Position numbers and translations under genes: made by a program
Shown: positions 45,285 to 57,254 of the stretch, piece after piece
Layout: every line of letters starts with the position of its first letter
How positions within the stretch are numbered: position 1 is the first letter of the stretch
Source of the DNA: Thuidium tamariscinum
Taxonomy: Eukaryota > Streptophyta > Bryopsida > Hypnales > Thuidiaceae
Reading direction: 5' to 3'
Length of the DNA: 64,000 bases
Assembly: GCA_947034885.2 (NCBI GenBank)
Contig: OX344754.2
Location: forward strand, 7,323,001-7,387,000
The notes under the pieces: generated by a model
The model's database searches: none
What the model saw: only the letters and a program-made list of their open reading frames with translations
What the model was told of the DNA's origin: nothing

Positions 45285-46224
45285 TAACCCTAAGTTCTCA
45301 TTGTCCCTATGAAAACCAATTTTTTTTAGTAGGCTCCTATAGTCTTAATTTTTGTTGTGATTTTTTGAGAATTTTACTAGAGGTAGGAAAATAAATTAGC
45401 TTATTGGAAATATGATTTTATTTCACTTGGTGCCGAAGAGCAAAAGTTATGCCACCCCAAGCCTATACAAAGTTTATTGGGCAATACCCAAAAAAATCTA
45501 GAAAAATCATAGAATGTCAAAATACAATTTTTAAAATTTTGTTTCTTATAGAGAACATTTTTTTTCTACATGGAAATATTTGATTCATTTTTTTTGAATA
45601 AGTGATGAGAAAGTTATTGACGGTCTTGTTTTTTTAACAATCTAAGCATTTTATTGAAAAAATAACATGCAGGATTTATTTTTGCATGCAATTTTTACAA
45701 TTAAAAAAAAAGGTTCAAGCTAATGGTTTTCTTAACTCACTCAAACAATCTCACCATTGGGATTATTGATTTACAATTCTATCTTGGAGCTATCAATGAT
45801 TTATTTTTTCCTTCAATCTTATTCTTACTTGCATTTAACAATTTGTTAAAGGATGAAAATCAAGTTGTTGTTTTTTAATATTTTTCCAAGACTTTGAACT
45901 CAATTCTCCTATACAAAAAATTAGAAATTCAAAGTGCATAATGCAATAGGTATAAGCTAAGAAAATTCAAAGCCTTAAAATCTACTCAACAAGGTTGAAG
46001 ATTCAAACCCTAGATTAATTTGTTTCAAATGCAAATATCTTGCAATCTATGCTATTAAAATTTTGAAACTTCTTCTACGAACTTTTATACTAGTCTAGTA
46101 CAAGAACCTATAAGAAGATATGCAAAAAAATACTTTCTAAAGATTTTTGCACTTTGCAATAGAAATGGTAGTTTTGAGTGATTTTTGATGAAAAAAAGTC
46201 TTGGTTGCTTAGAAATTAAAGCAG
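45285..46224. mobile_element. ACCCCTAAAGG-family element, degraded ends
   Basis: Interior aligns with E1 (23,971-24,890) in direct orientation: TGTGATTTTTTGAGAA, GAGCAAAAGTTATGCC, and GGATGAAAATCAAGTTG with AATGAAAATCAAGTAG. The ends are weakly recognisable (ACCCTAAGTTC; GGTTGCTTAGAAATTAA). Confidence 0.5.
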
Positions 46225-47565
46225 CATATTTGTGCCACAATTTTGTTGAGCTTAACTTTGCATCTATGTATATAATATGAAGTGGATAAGGTCATCGCAC
46301 AGGCTTCTACTAAAAGATTTCAAAATTCTAGAAATGAATCAATTGGAAAACCAATCTATCTATTTTAAGGCATCTATTGAGCAAAATAATCAATTATTTG
46401 GCAAGGAATGCTGAAGTTTACCTTATTGGATATGCAAGAGTGCACTTTTTAAATTGTAAAATGTGTAAAATATTGTTACATTAGAAGCACAATGAAATGA
46501 CAAATTAGATTAGAACTAGTTTAGCTAATATATGGTAATATATGTTTATTTATTGACAAATATAGGGCAAGGTTTTTTTTATCTAGTGATTTGGTAAAAA
46601 ATTGCACCAAATTTTTGGACCTAACACCAACCTATAGGAAAAAAGTAGTAAAATTTTGAATGAAATTACCAATAAACTTCAAATTTTTAAAAAATGGTAG
46701 ATGAAATTGCCAAATAATGGGTGAAAATAGAATGATAGATATGTATTATGTGCTAATATGATATTTTCTACCCAATATATGGATGCATGTTGAGATTTGG
46801 AGTTCCACAATAAAATGAAATATCGCCACTTTGGCACTTTATAAGAAATGAAAAAAAACAAAAACTAATATAGGGTGTAGTAGATGTGAAGGCAAATAGA
46901 CATGACTTGCCTAAGAATTTTGAGGCCATACAATTGAAGCCGTGAAATGAAATCCTAACATGTTGATGTCATCATTGCAATAAAATCACATGTCATACAA
47001 TTGAAGACATTAAATAAAGGCCACAAGTGCAATTGTAACTATTGCTTTAAATCATTTGAATTTAGATCTCTAAGAATTGAAAACCTCTTTTCATGTACAC
47101 ATTTATTTATAATTTGTTTAGGATATTAAATTTTTTTGGCTTCTCCTTCATCTATAATTTAAAAGATATGTATTTTAATAAAGAAAATTTAAAATAATTT
47201 TTTTGACCTTAGTTAGAGGATTAAATAGCTATTTCATGTGCAAATCTGTTTATTAATTTGTTTAGTATATTGTATTTTATTGCCAATAGTAAGAGTGTTT
47301 GAATAAGGCCAATCATCATCATCATGAGAGCATAGGTTGCATTTACACACATCTATTTTCAATAAGATACAATATTTGTACAACATTTTGAAAATTTTAT
47401 TTCAAATTTTTCTTATATATTCAAATTGAATTCATGAATAGTTGTAATTCTAGTATAAAATTCAAATTGGATGTAATGATAGAGATATGACTCAATAGTT
47501 ATTATAGAAATGTATTAGATTGTAAAGAGATTTTTTTAAAGTTCATTCTAATAACATAGGTGTTA
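46225..47565. other. AT-rich intergenic DNA
   Basis: No gene. Segments resemble 22,480-22,620 (TTGGCAA..AATG.TGAA.TT), 23,400-23,660 (GAGGTCACACAACTATAGCC-like) and 25,300-25,560; fragmented dispersed repeats. Confidence 0.45.
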
Positions 47566-48666
47566 ACCCCTAAATGTCCAAAGCTTGTTTTGAGCTTCTT
47601 GGAATTTGCTCTAAATTGAACAAAAATCCAACATTTTGATAAGTTGAATCAATGGATTGAAAGATTATAATGTTTGATTATGAGGGTGTAAAAAACTATG
47701 AAAATCTTTGAGTTTTCTTTTGGCATGTCAAATCTAAAAATTTGGTCACCAAAAAATATGAGGTTGAAGGGCACAACAAGCATAACCCCAATCAATTTAT
47801 GGCTTCTCAAAATCTACTCTACAATTTTCTTAAATGAATTTTTAGTGTGATTCTTTCTCTATGATCTAGTGTATTTGAGGCTCAGTTCCAAGAGTCCTCA
47901 ATACTATGGAATGTCAAGATTGCAATGGGTAACGTTGCACTAAATATTGAATAGAAAAATAATAATCATTCATTTTCAAAATCAGATTATTGATGCTAAA
48001 ATTAGACTTTAAAAAAAATCTTCCAAAAATATAAACTACTAAAAATAGAAATTTGAGAAGGTTTTATTTCAGGATTTAGAATTAAAAAAGAAGAAGACTA
48101 GACTTTCACTTTTTTTTAAATTTATCATATAGAAACAAAGAATAGTTTGAAGGAAAAACTAAATCATCAATAGCCCTATGATGGAATTGAAATACACTAA
48201 TCCTAGTGATGAAATTATTTAAAGAAGGAAATTGAACTTTGTTTCACAATTTTTTGAAAAATAATGAGTATTGAGTTTTAAAATGAATTATGTAAGTTAT
48301 TTTTTGAAGAAGATGCTCCAACTACCCTAAAACAAGACTCCATACAACTTTTTCATTGCTAACCTCATTAAATGAATCAAAGATTTTCATATAGACAAGG
48401 ATATTTTCTATAAGAAAACTTTGGCAAGTTGGCAAAAGAAGTGATTTTTTCTAATTTGGCTTGGATTGCCTAAGTTGAGAAAGAAACATCATATTGTACA
48501 ATAATTTTTTAACCATGTAGTCAAAAGTTATGAAAATTGTTGAGCTTTAAAGATATTCCTTGTCCACTTGTGTGAAAGTGTCAAGGAAAATGAGTAAAAA
48601 ACCCATTTGTAATGAGCTGCCAAAGTTTCCATGCTACTAAAAAGCACAACTTGGTCTTTTTTGGGT
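47566..48666. mobile_element. ACCCCTAAAGG-family TIR element, E5
   Basis: TA-flanked; starts ACCCCTAAATGTCCAAAGC and ends GGTCTTTTTTGGGT; 1,101 bp. The right half matches E4 (AACCATGTAGTCAAAAGTTA); the left half matches 60,040-60,685 in inverted orientation. Confidence 0.65.
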
Positions 48667-50435
48667 TAGCTCTACAAGGATGCTATGGAGTATAGGCACT
48701 AAGTATAATTGATGACAATGCATGAATCTTTCCATGTAGGAGACAAAGAAGTACAAATGTCATCGTTGGAATTTTGTGTGGAAAGGGGAGGTCTTGATCC
48801 ATAGATTGAGCTTTAATGAATGCTCAATTTTTTTAACAATTGATTCAAATCACATCAAGAACACTAGTTTTGAAGGTTATCTCCTAAAGGCTCTAAGCAT
48901 TTTAGGGTTTAAAAACATCATTGCTTTTGATGTGTTATAAGTCTAAATGAGACTAAGGTATGGAGATCTCAACAAAACAATCTTATAGAGTACGTATTGT
49001 AGATGACATGAAACAAAATTTCGAGTCATTCAACCACATAGATTGCAAGATTATAATGTTCAAGTGTTGAAAAAAGATGCTAAAATTTTCTTGGAAATAC
49101 ATTTGAAGGTGAAATTTGATTTCTACCTATTCATGTGGAAGAACTATAACCTATGAAGTGCTTAAAAACCAACATACAAAGAGGAAAATATTTTTCAATT
49201 TACTCATTATCTTTAGAAAGGGCTTCGAAATGTCAAAAAATAGCAAAATAGTTGGAAAAAACTCACTAATGGATGAACCTCCTAATAAAATACTTCTCAA
49301 TCATATTGATTCAAAATTTCACCACACAAACTAGACTAGAATGTGCAACCTCTTCAAACTTCTTTTTTTTATTGGAAATGGACATTGGATGAAGATGAAA
49401 TAAGCTGCCAAGATTCATTGTAACCCAAAACTTTGAATTGCAAGAACTTTGAATTGCTCTCAAACATTCTAGACAACTTAGATGGACAAAAATAGACTTC
49501 AAGGGGAACATAACCCAACAAATTTCATTAAAAACATTATCAGATGAAGAAGACACAAGCCCCCCAAATTGCAGCCATCAAAATGCATTGGGTGAACTCA
49601 AATTGAACCCATGAACTTTGAAAGGCTCCCAAAAAATCAGTCCATATTCTATTTATTTGACAAGTACACCACACATACCAAAAGAGGGTGCAGATTACCC
49701 AAGTTTCATTAAATTTGGACATCGGATGCACAAGTTACAGCACTTCGCAACAACTTCTCATATTCTCCTAAAGACGCGTACTTCTGTAACACAAGATCCC
49801 AAGTCCTCTGTACAACCCACACCAACTGTTAGTCTCAATGGAAGCAACCGAAGATATTTAGCAGCTACACGCTTCATTGGCTCTCGATCGCTGGGGAGGA
49901 GGCTTTGGGTCAACAGAAGCTAATGTGAGGAAGTTTGAGTAGCTATCTTACTCGCAAACAGAACCACTTTAAGGAATACAAAAATGAAAAGCGAGACATT
50001 GATCCTTCATCACCACTAGGGTTTCCTCTTTCCACATTTTAGTACTGCAGGGACAGAACCTCCTGTGGCGCATCGTAGCTGCTTGGTTTGCGCAGAGTCG
50101 CAACCTAAAGCACCACTATAGCGATATAATACGCGTGCTAATGCAACGTCAATAGGTCAAAGAAATAGAAAAAAATGATCTGCGGTAAAGAGATACAGCC
50201 CAACATAACTTGCGTTAGGCTGTGATACAATATAGAATAAAGAATATAGTAAGTCTTGCAAGACAACACATCCTTTAGAAACATGTTGAGAGGGGACAAC
50301 AGTAAGCTAGTGATGATTAAAGAGAATACAATGAGCAGTTAGGATCAAGTTAGGAGAAAATTTGTTCAATTGAAGAGACTGGTTTGAAGTTCAGGCTAAG
50401 AAAATAATATCCTCAGGATCCCATAAGAGACTTAC
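48667..50435. other. Intergenic DNA, AT-rich to 49,730 then GC-richer
   Basis: No gene assigned. 49,740-50,150 is GC-richer, with a minus-strand stretch reading LTVGVGCTEDLGSCVTEVRV that may be a further exon of the POT1-like copy B, but I could not link it. Confidence 0.4.
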
Positions 50436-51186
50436 TTGTGAAGGTTGCAGACCATTGACCTTCGTCACAAGAAGTGCGTCCGTCACAGCATCCATCTGTC
50501 CTGCGTCTACTAGTAAGGAAAAGAGAGTTGTCAGTGGCCTGCAATCCATCACACACGCACATTTACTGAATCCCAAGATACAAGGGACATTTCCTTTGTC
50601 AGATGACGTGCTAATTTAGCAAATCCACACCAGACTCTGACCCTCTGCAGATTTTCACTCTCACTGATGCAACTTATTGAAACTTTACATGGGATTATCA
50701 AGATCGTTAACTGGTATTATCAAATCACAAGAATTATCATGGCTAGGCAACAATAAATGAGAACAGACTATCATTGAAACAAGAAGAAAGCACAAATCAT
50801 TCAACGGCAAAAAAAATACTTGTATTCCCTGGGAGCCCAATTGATAAAACAAGGCCACATCCGAATCTGTAGGAGTAAAAACAAAGCATCAAGGGAGCTT
50901 CAAGGATGGTAAGAAATTGCTGACGCTAAAGTCAAAATTCATCACGACCACCACTACGGTATTTAGCATAAGCTCTGGCGAGTAGGTCAGATACTGCGTA
51001 GAATGTCAGTAAAGGCATTTAGTCGGGGGCTTACAAAAATTAAGTAGGCACAACTCACATCAGTTCCATCCCAAAAGTAAGCTTGGTCATTCACAAATAG
51101 TATCTCAAAACCCATATTATCTTTAGAATCACTTACAAGAAGTTCAAATGTTCTCTGTAATCGAAGATCCTGAAGTGTTCGCAACG
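50436..51186 (-). pseudogene. POT1: POT1-like telomere-binding gene, partial copy B
   Basis: Exon 51,186-51,059 aligns with the copy A WDGTD exon: VANTSGSS, a shift, then FELLVSDSKDNMGFE, FVNDQAYFWDGTD and a consensus GTGAGT donor. It is 128 nt against 159 nt in copy A, with at least one frameshift and a missing segment before WDGTD. A further exon, 50,538-50,436, lies between TTGCAG and CAA|GTAAGT and reads PLTTLFSLLVDAGQMDAVTD then ALLVTKVNGLQPSQ. Its LTTL....F/V pattern could be a later POT1 region, less surely. A piece at 50,810-50,875 (DSDVALFYQLGSQGIQ) lies between them. The first OB-fold exons of copy A are absent here. Confidence 0.55.
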
Positions 51187-51239
51187 CTGTGGCCATGAAA
51201 TGTCAGTGCAGAAAAAACCCAAGACTAATCAAGTGCCAA

Positions 51240-51797
51240 TACTTCCAAACAATCCCAACTTTGCTCGACTTTTCCTAATACTAGATATTACAACAAGATT
51301 CACATGCATGAAATGCGTGAAATAGAGAGCAAGTGAGAGAAACAAAGTAATCAGCTTAAACCCGCTCCACCTGTAGATGCCCCACCTGCAAAACGCTCGT
51401 GCCATGAAACATGGTGCTCACCAGCAGAAGCACCAAAGCACGTCAAGATTTCTATTTTCCTGTTAGTACGTACTCTCACTGAGGTAACCCTCGCCGACAG
51501 AGCTATCACCAGTGTTGATACAGTGAAAACAAGAAAGCCATTCAAAAACCAAGACTCATATGCACGCACGATATGCCACAAGAGTGTAATTTTATTGCGA
51601 AAAGAAGAGAGCCACACCAGGGGTAAGCCAGAACTAAGAAGAGGATTCACCAAACGAATGAATCGTCAGAGACCACTACATTATGGCGATAACTCCTCCA
51701 TACCCTGGCATCTATCCCTCCATACACTCCAGTGACGTTATTCTATATTCTATTAGACAAACCTCCTTGCCAACCGCATCTTTCAGTCTTCCGCTTC
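51240..51797 (-). pseudogene. Leader unit copy B: second exon and intron
   Basis: The exon near 51,466-51,360 reads KIEILTCFGASAGEHHVSWH, then ERFAGGASTGGAGLS. Its donor is altered (AAG|CTGATT where copies A and C have AAG|GTGAG). The intron toward the ORF at 51.8-52.0 kb is alignable with copies A and C, including TGCCACAAGAGTGTAATTTT at 51,577-51,596. Confidence 0.45.
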
Positions 51798-51977
51798 CTA
51801 CAAAGGCGGACAAGTAGCGAGTATCTCCTCGAACTCAAAGCCGTGAACCGGGAGATCTCCAACCTCGATTGGGTTCCCTGGGCTGCCCAAATCGACCACA
51901 ATTGGATCTCGCATAGCAGCGTCCTCGTTCACCGGGTTCTCCTCCACCAGATTTTCTCGACCAGATTCGTCCGCCAT
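51798..51977 (-). CDS. Leader unit copy B: 59-aa acidic ORF
   Basis: From ATG 51,977: MADESGRENLVEENP, then DLGSPGNPIEVGDLPVHGFE and EILATCPPL, stop TAG. It shares the C-terminal motif with copy A (104 aa) but lacks the central acidic insert. Function unknown. Confidence 0.4.
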   Translation of the reverse strand: MADESGRENLVEENPVNEDAAMRDPIVVDLGSPGNPIEVGDLPVHGFEFEEILATCPPL

Positions 51978-52310
51978 TGCAGACAGGGTTTAGAGACTTG
52001 CTTGAAACCCAAAAATCAGAATTGCCCAATCGAATTCTCACAACAACAAGAAAAAACCCTACCAGCAAGGTTACCTCGTAGTAGAAAACAGGACGAGTGC
52101 GGACTTGGCCGAGGGATCTCATGAGCCTGTCCTCCAGCGATCCCAAAACGACTTTAGGGTTTAAATCTTAAAATATGATTTCATGAAGAAATCCAAAGAC
52201 AAGCATTTTTTTCCAGAACAACAGCCTGCAGCCCTTGGCCTTGCAATCCACGTGGCCAAAGAGTTCATCTTGTTTTGTAATTCAGTGGTCCCCTGATTTT
52301 GTATAGAGGG
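51978..52310. other. Upstream region of leader copy B
   Basis: No gene; it should contain the leader promoter on the minus strand. Unlike copies A and C it has no minisatellite next to the ATG. Confidence 0.4.
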
Positions 52311-52767
52311 TAAGAGCATCTTCAGTCTGTTTTTTCCTCACGCCTCGGCAACACTATGTTGCCGTTGGTCCACAGAAACGTGGCCCCAATGCGGTCGTTA
52401 TTGCACTCGAGCTCTGCATAAAGAAGCCCTTGCACGGCAAATTCAGGCTCTTTGCTGTGCCCTCGACGCTGCTCTGCATTTCCAACGATCAGCGCGATCA
52501 TGGCAACGACTGAGCTTAGCTCCCACGCCCCAGTTCTTCAGAGGAGTAACCAGCGAAACATGACGGCAGCTCAGCTCCGGCAACTCTTGCACTCACAAAA
52601 GCAGCTACTTCGACCAGTCAAACCGAAGTAGAGAGTGCGATGATGGCGTCCGCGGGTTGAGGCGCCAACACACTGCACCCTTCCCGTTAACTTCGAGGCC
52701 TCTCGGACTGACCCGGAATATAGCGATACAGTGCCATATATCATGGTCCCGACTGAGGATGCTCTAA
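52311..52767. mobile_element. PIF/Harbinger-like GC-rich MITE, TAA duplication
   Basis: Element 52,314-52,764 flanked by TAA on both sides. Ends GAGCATCTTCAGTC and, as complement, GAGCATCCTCAGTC differ at one position. It is 451 bp and much GC-richer than its surroundings, with no domain in its short ORFs. Three-base TAA duplication is characteristic of PIF/Harbinger. Confidence 0.8.
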
Positions 52768-53420
52768 GAGCGACGAAAAAAAAGCTCCGGAGAACCCGGG
52801 TACGCAACTGTCGTAGGGGTCATAGACACTAAAACGGCTCAAAGTGGGCCTTTGAAAAAAATTGTATCAAACAATGAATATGAAGACCAAAAAGTTAGGT
52901 GAAGAACAAAGTAAATAAAATGAGATGTAGAAAATGTTGGATCACATATTTATTAAAAATAAATTAACCCCTCACTATATATATGAAGAATTGAATTACC
53001 TATGCATAATTCTTTAAAAACATAGAAGAAGTTCCCTCCGATTAAAATTAAGATTCATTTGCCATATTTTATTTAGAATAAAGAAATATCAACTTTATAT
53101 TCAAAAGCTCCCAAAGTTGGGGAGCTTGACCTATAATACATGTATTAAACAAACTCACATAATTAGGTTTTCAATGCTATTATTATCCTCAAATATTATG
53201 AATATTCATTTCATAATATTCATTATATAACTAAATTTTTGGATTCCTTTAGAAAGGGCTACAAGAATTCTCTACACTGAAACAAATTAAGTCCCTTGAG
53301 ATTGGACCAAAAAAACGCATTCTAATTGAGGTCATACAATAAGGGAGTTGCATACCAGGGGAGAGACTCGTACCTGAAAAGCACTTGGCAAGGTAACGCA
53401 ACTTTCCATATTTTTATGGG
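52768..53420. other. AT-rich spacer
   Basis: No gene recognised. Confidence 0.5.
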
Positions 53421-53472
53421 CCCCTTGGTAGACGCTTACGCTCCATTCACTGGAGCTGCGTCTACCAAGGGG
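53421..53472 (+). repeat. Strong hairpin, 15-bp perfect outer stem
   Basis: CCCCTTGGTAGACGC (53,421-53,435) pairs perfectly with GCGTCTACCAAGGGG (53,458-53,472). Inside, CTCCA pairs with TGGAG around a 5-base loop. It is just upstream of the acidic ORF. Confidence 0.85.
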
Positions 53473-53587
53473 AACGGGGAACTTCAGGAGCAAAGAGGAA
53501 GCCGACGTTGCCGTGTCGCGGGTGCGTCCTCTTACTCTTACTCCTACGTCAGACGAGGTAGGTGTTGAAGGCGCACCCAGGCAAATG

Positions 53588-54262
53588 GAGTTGTATTTGC
53601 CGTCTGAGCCTGTTAGACAACAGAGAGGGGAGGAGGTTGCTGATTGTGGTGAGGAAAGCAGTGCACCCGTAGAGAAGACCGGTAATCGAGTAGATCTGCC
53701 CCGAGAGATTGAGATGGCCCTAGACAATGAGGGACCCCAGGAGATTGTAGTGACTCAAGAGAGTGAAGGACTCCAAATGATGACCCAGAGCAACGTTGTA
53801 CTTCGAGAGAATGCATTGGTCCAGGGTGATGTAGAGTCCAGTCCCTTGGAGGGAGAGCACCAACTTGTAAGTACTCGGACCTCCTCACTTGAGATATATG
53901 TCCCGAATCGGGTTACGGAAAGCCCAGTTCCAGAGCCTCTTCTGGGAAACTCACTCGAGGATGCTCGCTGTCCAGAGGAATCAGCAACTGGAGTCATGGA
54001 CAATGCGGTTGTCGTTTGTTCTGAACCCGTCGTCCCTTGCCGTCCGAATGGAGCTGGATTCCAGGATTTGCATCGCAAACATGTCGAACTCCTGGATGTG
54101 CACCAGAAGGAAGTTGCAGGTTTGCTTTCAGAAGTAGAGATCCTACAGGAGGTACTTGGCTATTTCATTGAGATGACAGTGGTGTCCGATAAGATCTTTT
54201 TTCTTCGGAGTATACATACTCTGCGTGCACACAAGGCATTCAAGGCGCTAAGAAAAACATAA
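53588..54262 (+). CDS. Unassigned acidic protein with a coiled-coil-like end, 224 aa
   Basis: The frame is open from 53,432 to TAA 54,260. The first ATG, 53,588, gives MELYLPSEPVRQQRGEE. Composition is Glu/Val/Ser-rich with no recognised domain. Residues near the C-terminus (HRKHVELLDVHQKEVAGLLS, then EVEILQEVL) have heptad-like Leu/Val spacing and may form a coiled coil, followed by a basic tail ending KALRKT. The frame upstream of the ATG is also open, so this could be the 3' part of a longer, truncated gene or of a transposon protein. It converges on the WD40 remnant at 54.4 kb. Confidence 0.4.
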   Translation, partial: ELYLPSEPVRQQRGEEVADCGEESSAPVEKTGNRVDLPREIEMALDNEGPQEIVVTQESEGLQMMTQSNVVLRENALVQGDVESSPLEGEHQLVSTRTSSLEIYVPNRVTESPVPEPLLGNSLEDARCPEESATGVMDNAVVVCSEPVVPCRPNGAGFQDLHRKHVELLDVHQKEVAGLLSEVEILQEVLGYFIEMTVVSDKIFFLRSIHTLRAHKAFKALRKT

Positions 54263-54404
54263 ACAAGGATTAATCGTACGCCTCTTCAGAACTAGGGTAG
54301 GAGTAAAGACTATGTCACTTAGCTACTCTTAGTGCAAGCCAGTATTGATTATCAAAATTTTGCATCTCAGATTCAATGGGTTGAGCGAAGAGTGTTACAA
54401 TTAC

Positions 54405-55512
54405 CTCAGTATGACTCAAAGAAAAGAATGTAAGTTGCCCATCTGCTGAGCCTGAGATGCCTCCCACTCCTGGCCCATCGAGGACAATGCTAAGGACTGC
54501 CACTCAAAAACAAAGAACAAAACAATTGAGTTGCGAGAAAACGCATTGCAAAAAACTATTTTCACTGACAATGCAAAACTCTTTCCGAAAAACAAACAAG
54601 AGCATAATCCTACGCGCCAAGCTATATACACAAAGAGCTAAGCGAACCTGTCTGGCAACACTACATAGACGGCAAGCATCTCTGCTGCAATGACATGCGA
54701 TGACACCTTGGAGCCGCGTGTGAACGTCGAAGCTCCTTAACGGCTGTCATGCTCACTATACTCGACAATCTCGAAGGCATGGAGTAGGTTATTATTTCAG
54801 GTTCAAAGACCACTGCAGATAGAACTATACTAGGGTAATAGAATGACCCACCTGGTTCCTTATGTTGCTTAGATTGTAGCAAAGGAGCAGATGCATGCCG
54901 TGTGTCCCACATCAACATGCTGCCGTCTTCATATCTGCAACAGCTCTTTAGGCATTAGAACAGACAATTTCACAAGCGTATGACAAAAGTCCACGTCGAT
55001 GTAAACATTCAGTTTGCAGTCTGCACAATACAGTGGCGAGTGTAAGCGAGAAACAAGAAACTGAGTAAGATGGAGACTGACCCGGCCACAACAGTACATC
55101 TATCACATCCCCCAGACTGAAAGGTCATGTGCAACGACATACACATACCTGCACTCACAGAACAGGTCCTTGATCATATATAACTCCACACTCTATGCTG
55201 AATTTATGTACGCTCAGAATGATATTCAGTTCACCAGGAATCAAGGGCAAGAGCATGGCATGCCAAAATTACGAGTACACGCACGTGGAGATGTTTGGAC
55301 AATGTAGCTTCGGGGGTGCAAATGCTCGAAGAAGATTTCTAAGCGAAAAACACCCAGTGGGAAGAGAAGGATAAACTGCAGAGTTCGACGGAGGGACGGG
55401 CATCATAGCCAGTGTCGAAATTGGGTGTGGGACTGTAGCTATGGCACTAATGATAGTCGGCAGATATTGAAGATATGTTAGCGCATGCTCTAACACCAAG
55501 TCCCAGCTTCTC
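54405..55512 (-). pseudogene. GNB1L/GTS1-type WD40 gene, truncated
   Basis: Three minus-strand exons join in phase. Exon 55,148-55,082 (67 nt) reads MCMSLHMTFQSGGCDRCTVV then AG. Exon 54,934-54,852 (83 nt) reads YEDGSMLMWDTRHASAPLL then QSKQHKEP. Exon 54,496-54,405 (92 nt) reads LSIVLDGPGVGGISGSADGQ then LTFFSLSHTE. All have GT donors and AG acceptors. AGYEDGS...LWD, EPV..I and GGISGSAD are the signature of the GNB1L/ASA1/Arabidopsis GTS1 WD40 family. A possible preceding exon, 55,512-55,497 (EKLGL), also fits in phase. The start and the final repeats (the AGWDHR region) are missing, so the locus is a fragment even though the present exons are undamaged. Confidence 0.75.
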
Positions 55513-55619
55513 CTGCGATAGCACAGGACCGATACCACCAACGTTAACAACAGTCCACCATCTCACTCTTCCTCGACCAGACAGGATCAATTACTCGCCT
55601 AGACCACATGGACTACGTG

Positions 55620-55740
55620 CTTATTTAAATGACACCGAACTCAAACACAAAAACAACGTCCTCAAACACAAATACAACACCGAACTTAAACACAGCACAA
55701 CCTCAAACTCTAAACACGAGCTAAAGCATACTAATAGTAG
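55620..55740 (+). repeat. Short degenerate repeats (CGAACTCAAACACAAA-type)
   Basis: Three to four imperfect units of about 25 bp, low in G, between the WD40 fragment and leader copy C. Confidence 0.5.
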
Positions 55741-56469
55741 ATATTCCAACAAGATTCACGTGAATGAAATGCCTGCAATAGAGAGCAAGCGAGAACAACA
55801 AAGTTCTCACCTTACAACGCTTGAGCACTTGGGCCGAAGAAGCTGTCGATACCCGCCTTCAAACCACGCGTGCCACGGAACATGACCCTCATCAGGCGCA
55901 CTAGCAAAAGCACCAAAGCACGTCAAGATTTCTATTTCCCTGTTGGTACACCTCCTCTCTGAGGTAACCCTCATCGATAAAGCTATCACCAGTGTCCTGA
56001 AATTGATACAGTGACAGAAGAAAACCATTCATAAACCGAGATTGATACGCACGCATGATAAGACACAGCAGTGTAATTTTACTTCAAAGAAGAGAGCCAA
56101 AACAAGGGCAAGCCAGAGCAAAGAAGAAATGAATTAATCCTCAAAGACTTAGTTACCTAAAGGCAAATACCTCTCAATACACTTGAGGGACGTTTTGTTA
56201 TAAGACAAATCTCCTTATCATTATTCACATGCAAAGGCGGATAGGTAAGGAGTAAGATACCTATTCAAACTGAAAGATGTGAATTGAGAGATCCACAGTC
56301 CAATCTCGCAAACGAGCGTCCTCTGCTCCCATGTCGATCTCCTTCAGCCGTATCTCATGCGCGTGCAAGTCGTCATCGACCCCGTTCCTTGCAGCGGAAT
56401 CATCAACCACTTTGACCACATCACCTCGCTCACCTCCACCACATATTCGCGACGATGTCCGCCCTCCAT
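55740..56469 (-). pseudogene. Leader unit copy C
   Basis: The second exon, about 55,945-55,830, reads EIEILTCFGAFASAPDEGHV, then PWHAWFEGG, with donor AAG|GTGAGA. The first-exon ORF starts ATG 56,469 (MEGGHRREYVVE) but shifts frame. The continuing frame reads DDSAARNGVDDDLHAHEIRL, matching copy A's central region, and ends without the GNPIEVGDLP motif. Downstream it leads into the WD40 fragment rather than POT1-like exons. Confidence 0.5.
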
Positions 56470-56579
56470 TGCAGACAGGGAGACAATCACCTCTCGAGGC
56501 AAACCCGCTTGAACAAAATCCCCCTACCACAAAAATAGAAACAACAAACCAGAATCGCACAATCGAACTCCCTCAAGAG

Positions 56580-56770
56580 ACTCCAGAGCAGGAGGCGGAC
56601 TCCGCAAAAGCGCGGACTCCACACGGGCTACAGACAGCCGAGAACTCCACAAGAGCGCGGACTCCACACAGACTACAGGCAGCCGAGAAATCCACGAAAG
56701 CGCGGACTCCCACGGACTACAGACAGACGAGAACTCCACGAAAGCGGACGCCATACGGACTATAAGTGTC
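56580..56770. repeat. Minisatellite, ~45-48 bp unit, four copies
   Basis: Units contain AAGCGCGGACTCCACAC, GACTACAGACAGCCGAGAA and CTCCACGA. It lies directly upstream (minus sense) of leader copy C, in the same place as the different minisatellite at copy A. Confidence 0.75.
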
Positions 56771-56814
56771 GACGTCCAGACGAGTTTGGTGCAGAAGAGA
56801 AAACCCATTCCAGG

Positions 56815-56965
56815 GTGAAGTTCACAAACGCCCGAAGGCTTGATACATGACGCCCTTGGGCTTGAAACGTGACGCCCGAAGGCTCTGAAAGCAAAATGCC
56901 CGAAGGCTCCGAAAGCAAAACGCCCGAAGGCTCCGAAAACAAAACGCCCGATGGCTCCGAAAGCA
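56815..56965 (+). repeat. 24-bp minisatellite, CGCCCGAAGGCTCCGAAAGC unit
   Basis: Six to seven units of about 24 bp, the central four almost identical. The core CGCCCGAAGGC recurs inverted at 57,255-57,412. Confidence 0.85.
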
Positions 56966-57254
56966 GAACTTCTAAGAACTCCTAAGTTTCACCAATATCA
57001 AAACTTATGGCCTATGTCCCCGCCAGGCCACCTGTGGCTGGTTGGTTTGTACTTCTCCTTTGGCAATGAATTGGCTTTCATTTGTTTCAAAAAAAAAACA
57101 AAAAAACTTATGGCCTATTCCGTAAGCAATGACGTCGCCAAAGTTAAGCTACGCTCGTGTGGGGCCGTCCAGGTAACAAATCCCAGCCCAGCATTGGGAT
57201 CGGGCTGCACAGGACATAGGGTCCAACCCTGGGCTCTTTGCCCTGTTTTCATTG

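Noticed and set aside
52571..52807. 78-codon minus-strand ORF in the GC-rich MITE
   Set aside because: Crosses the MITE border and has no domain; GC-rich DNA lacks stops by chance.
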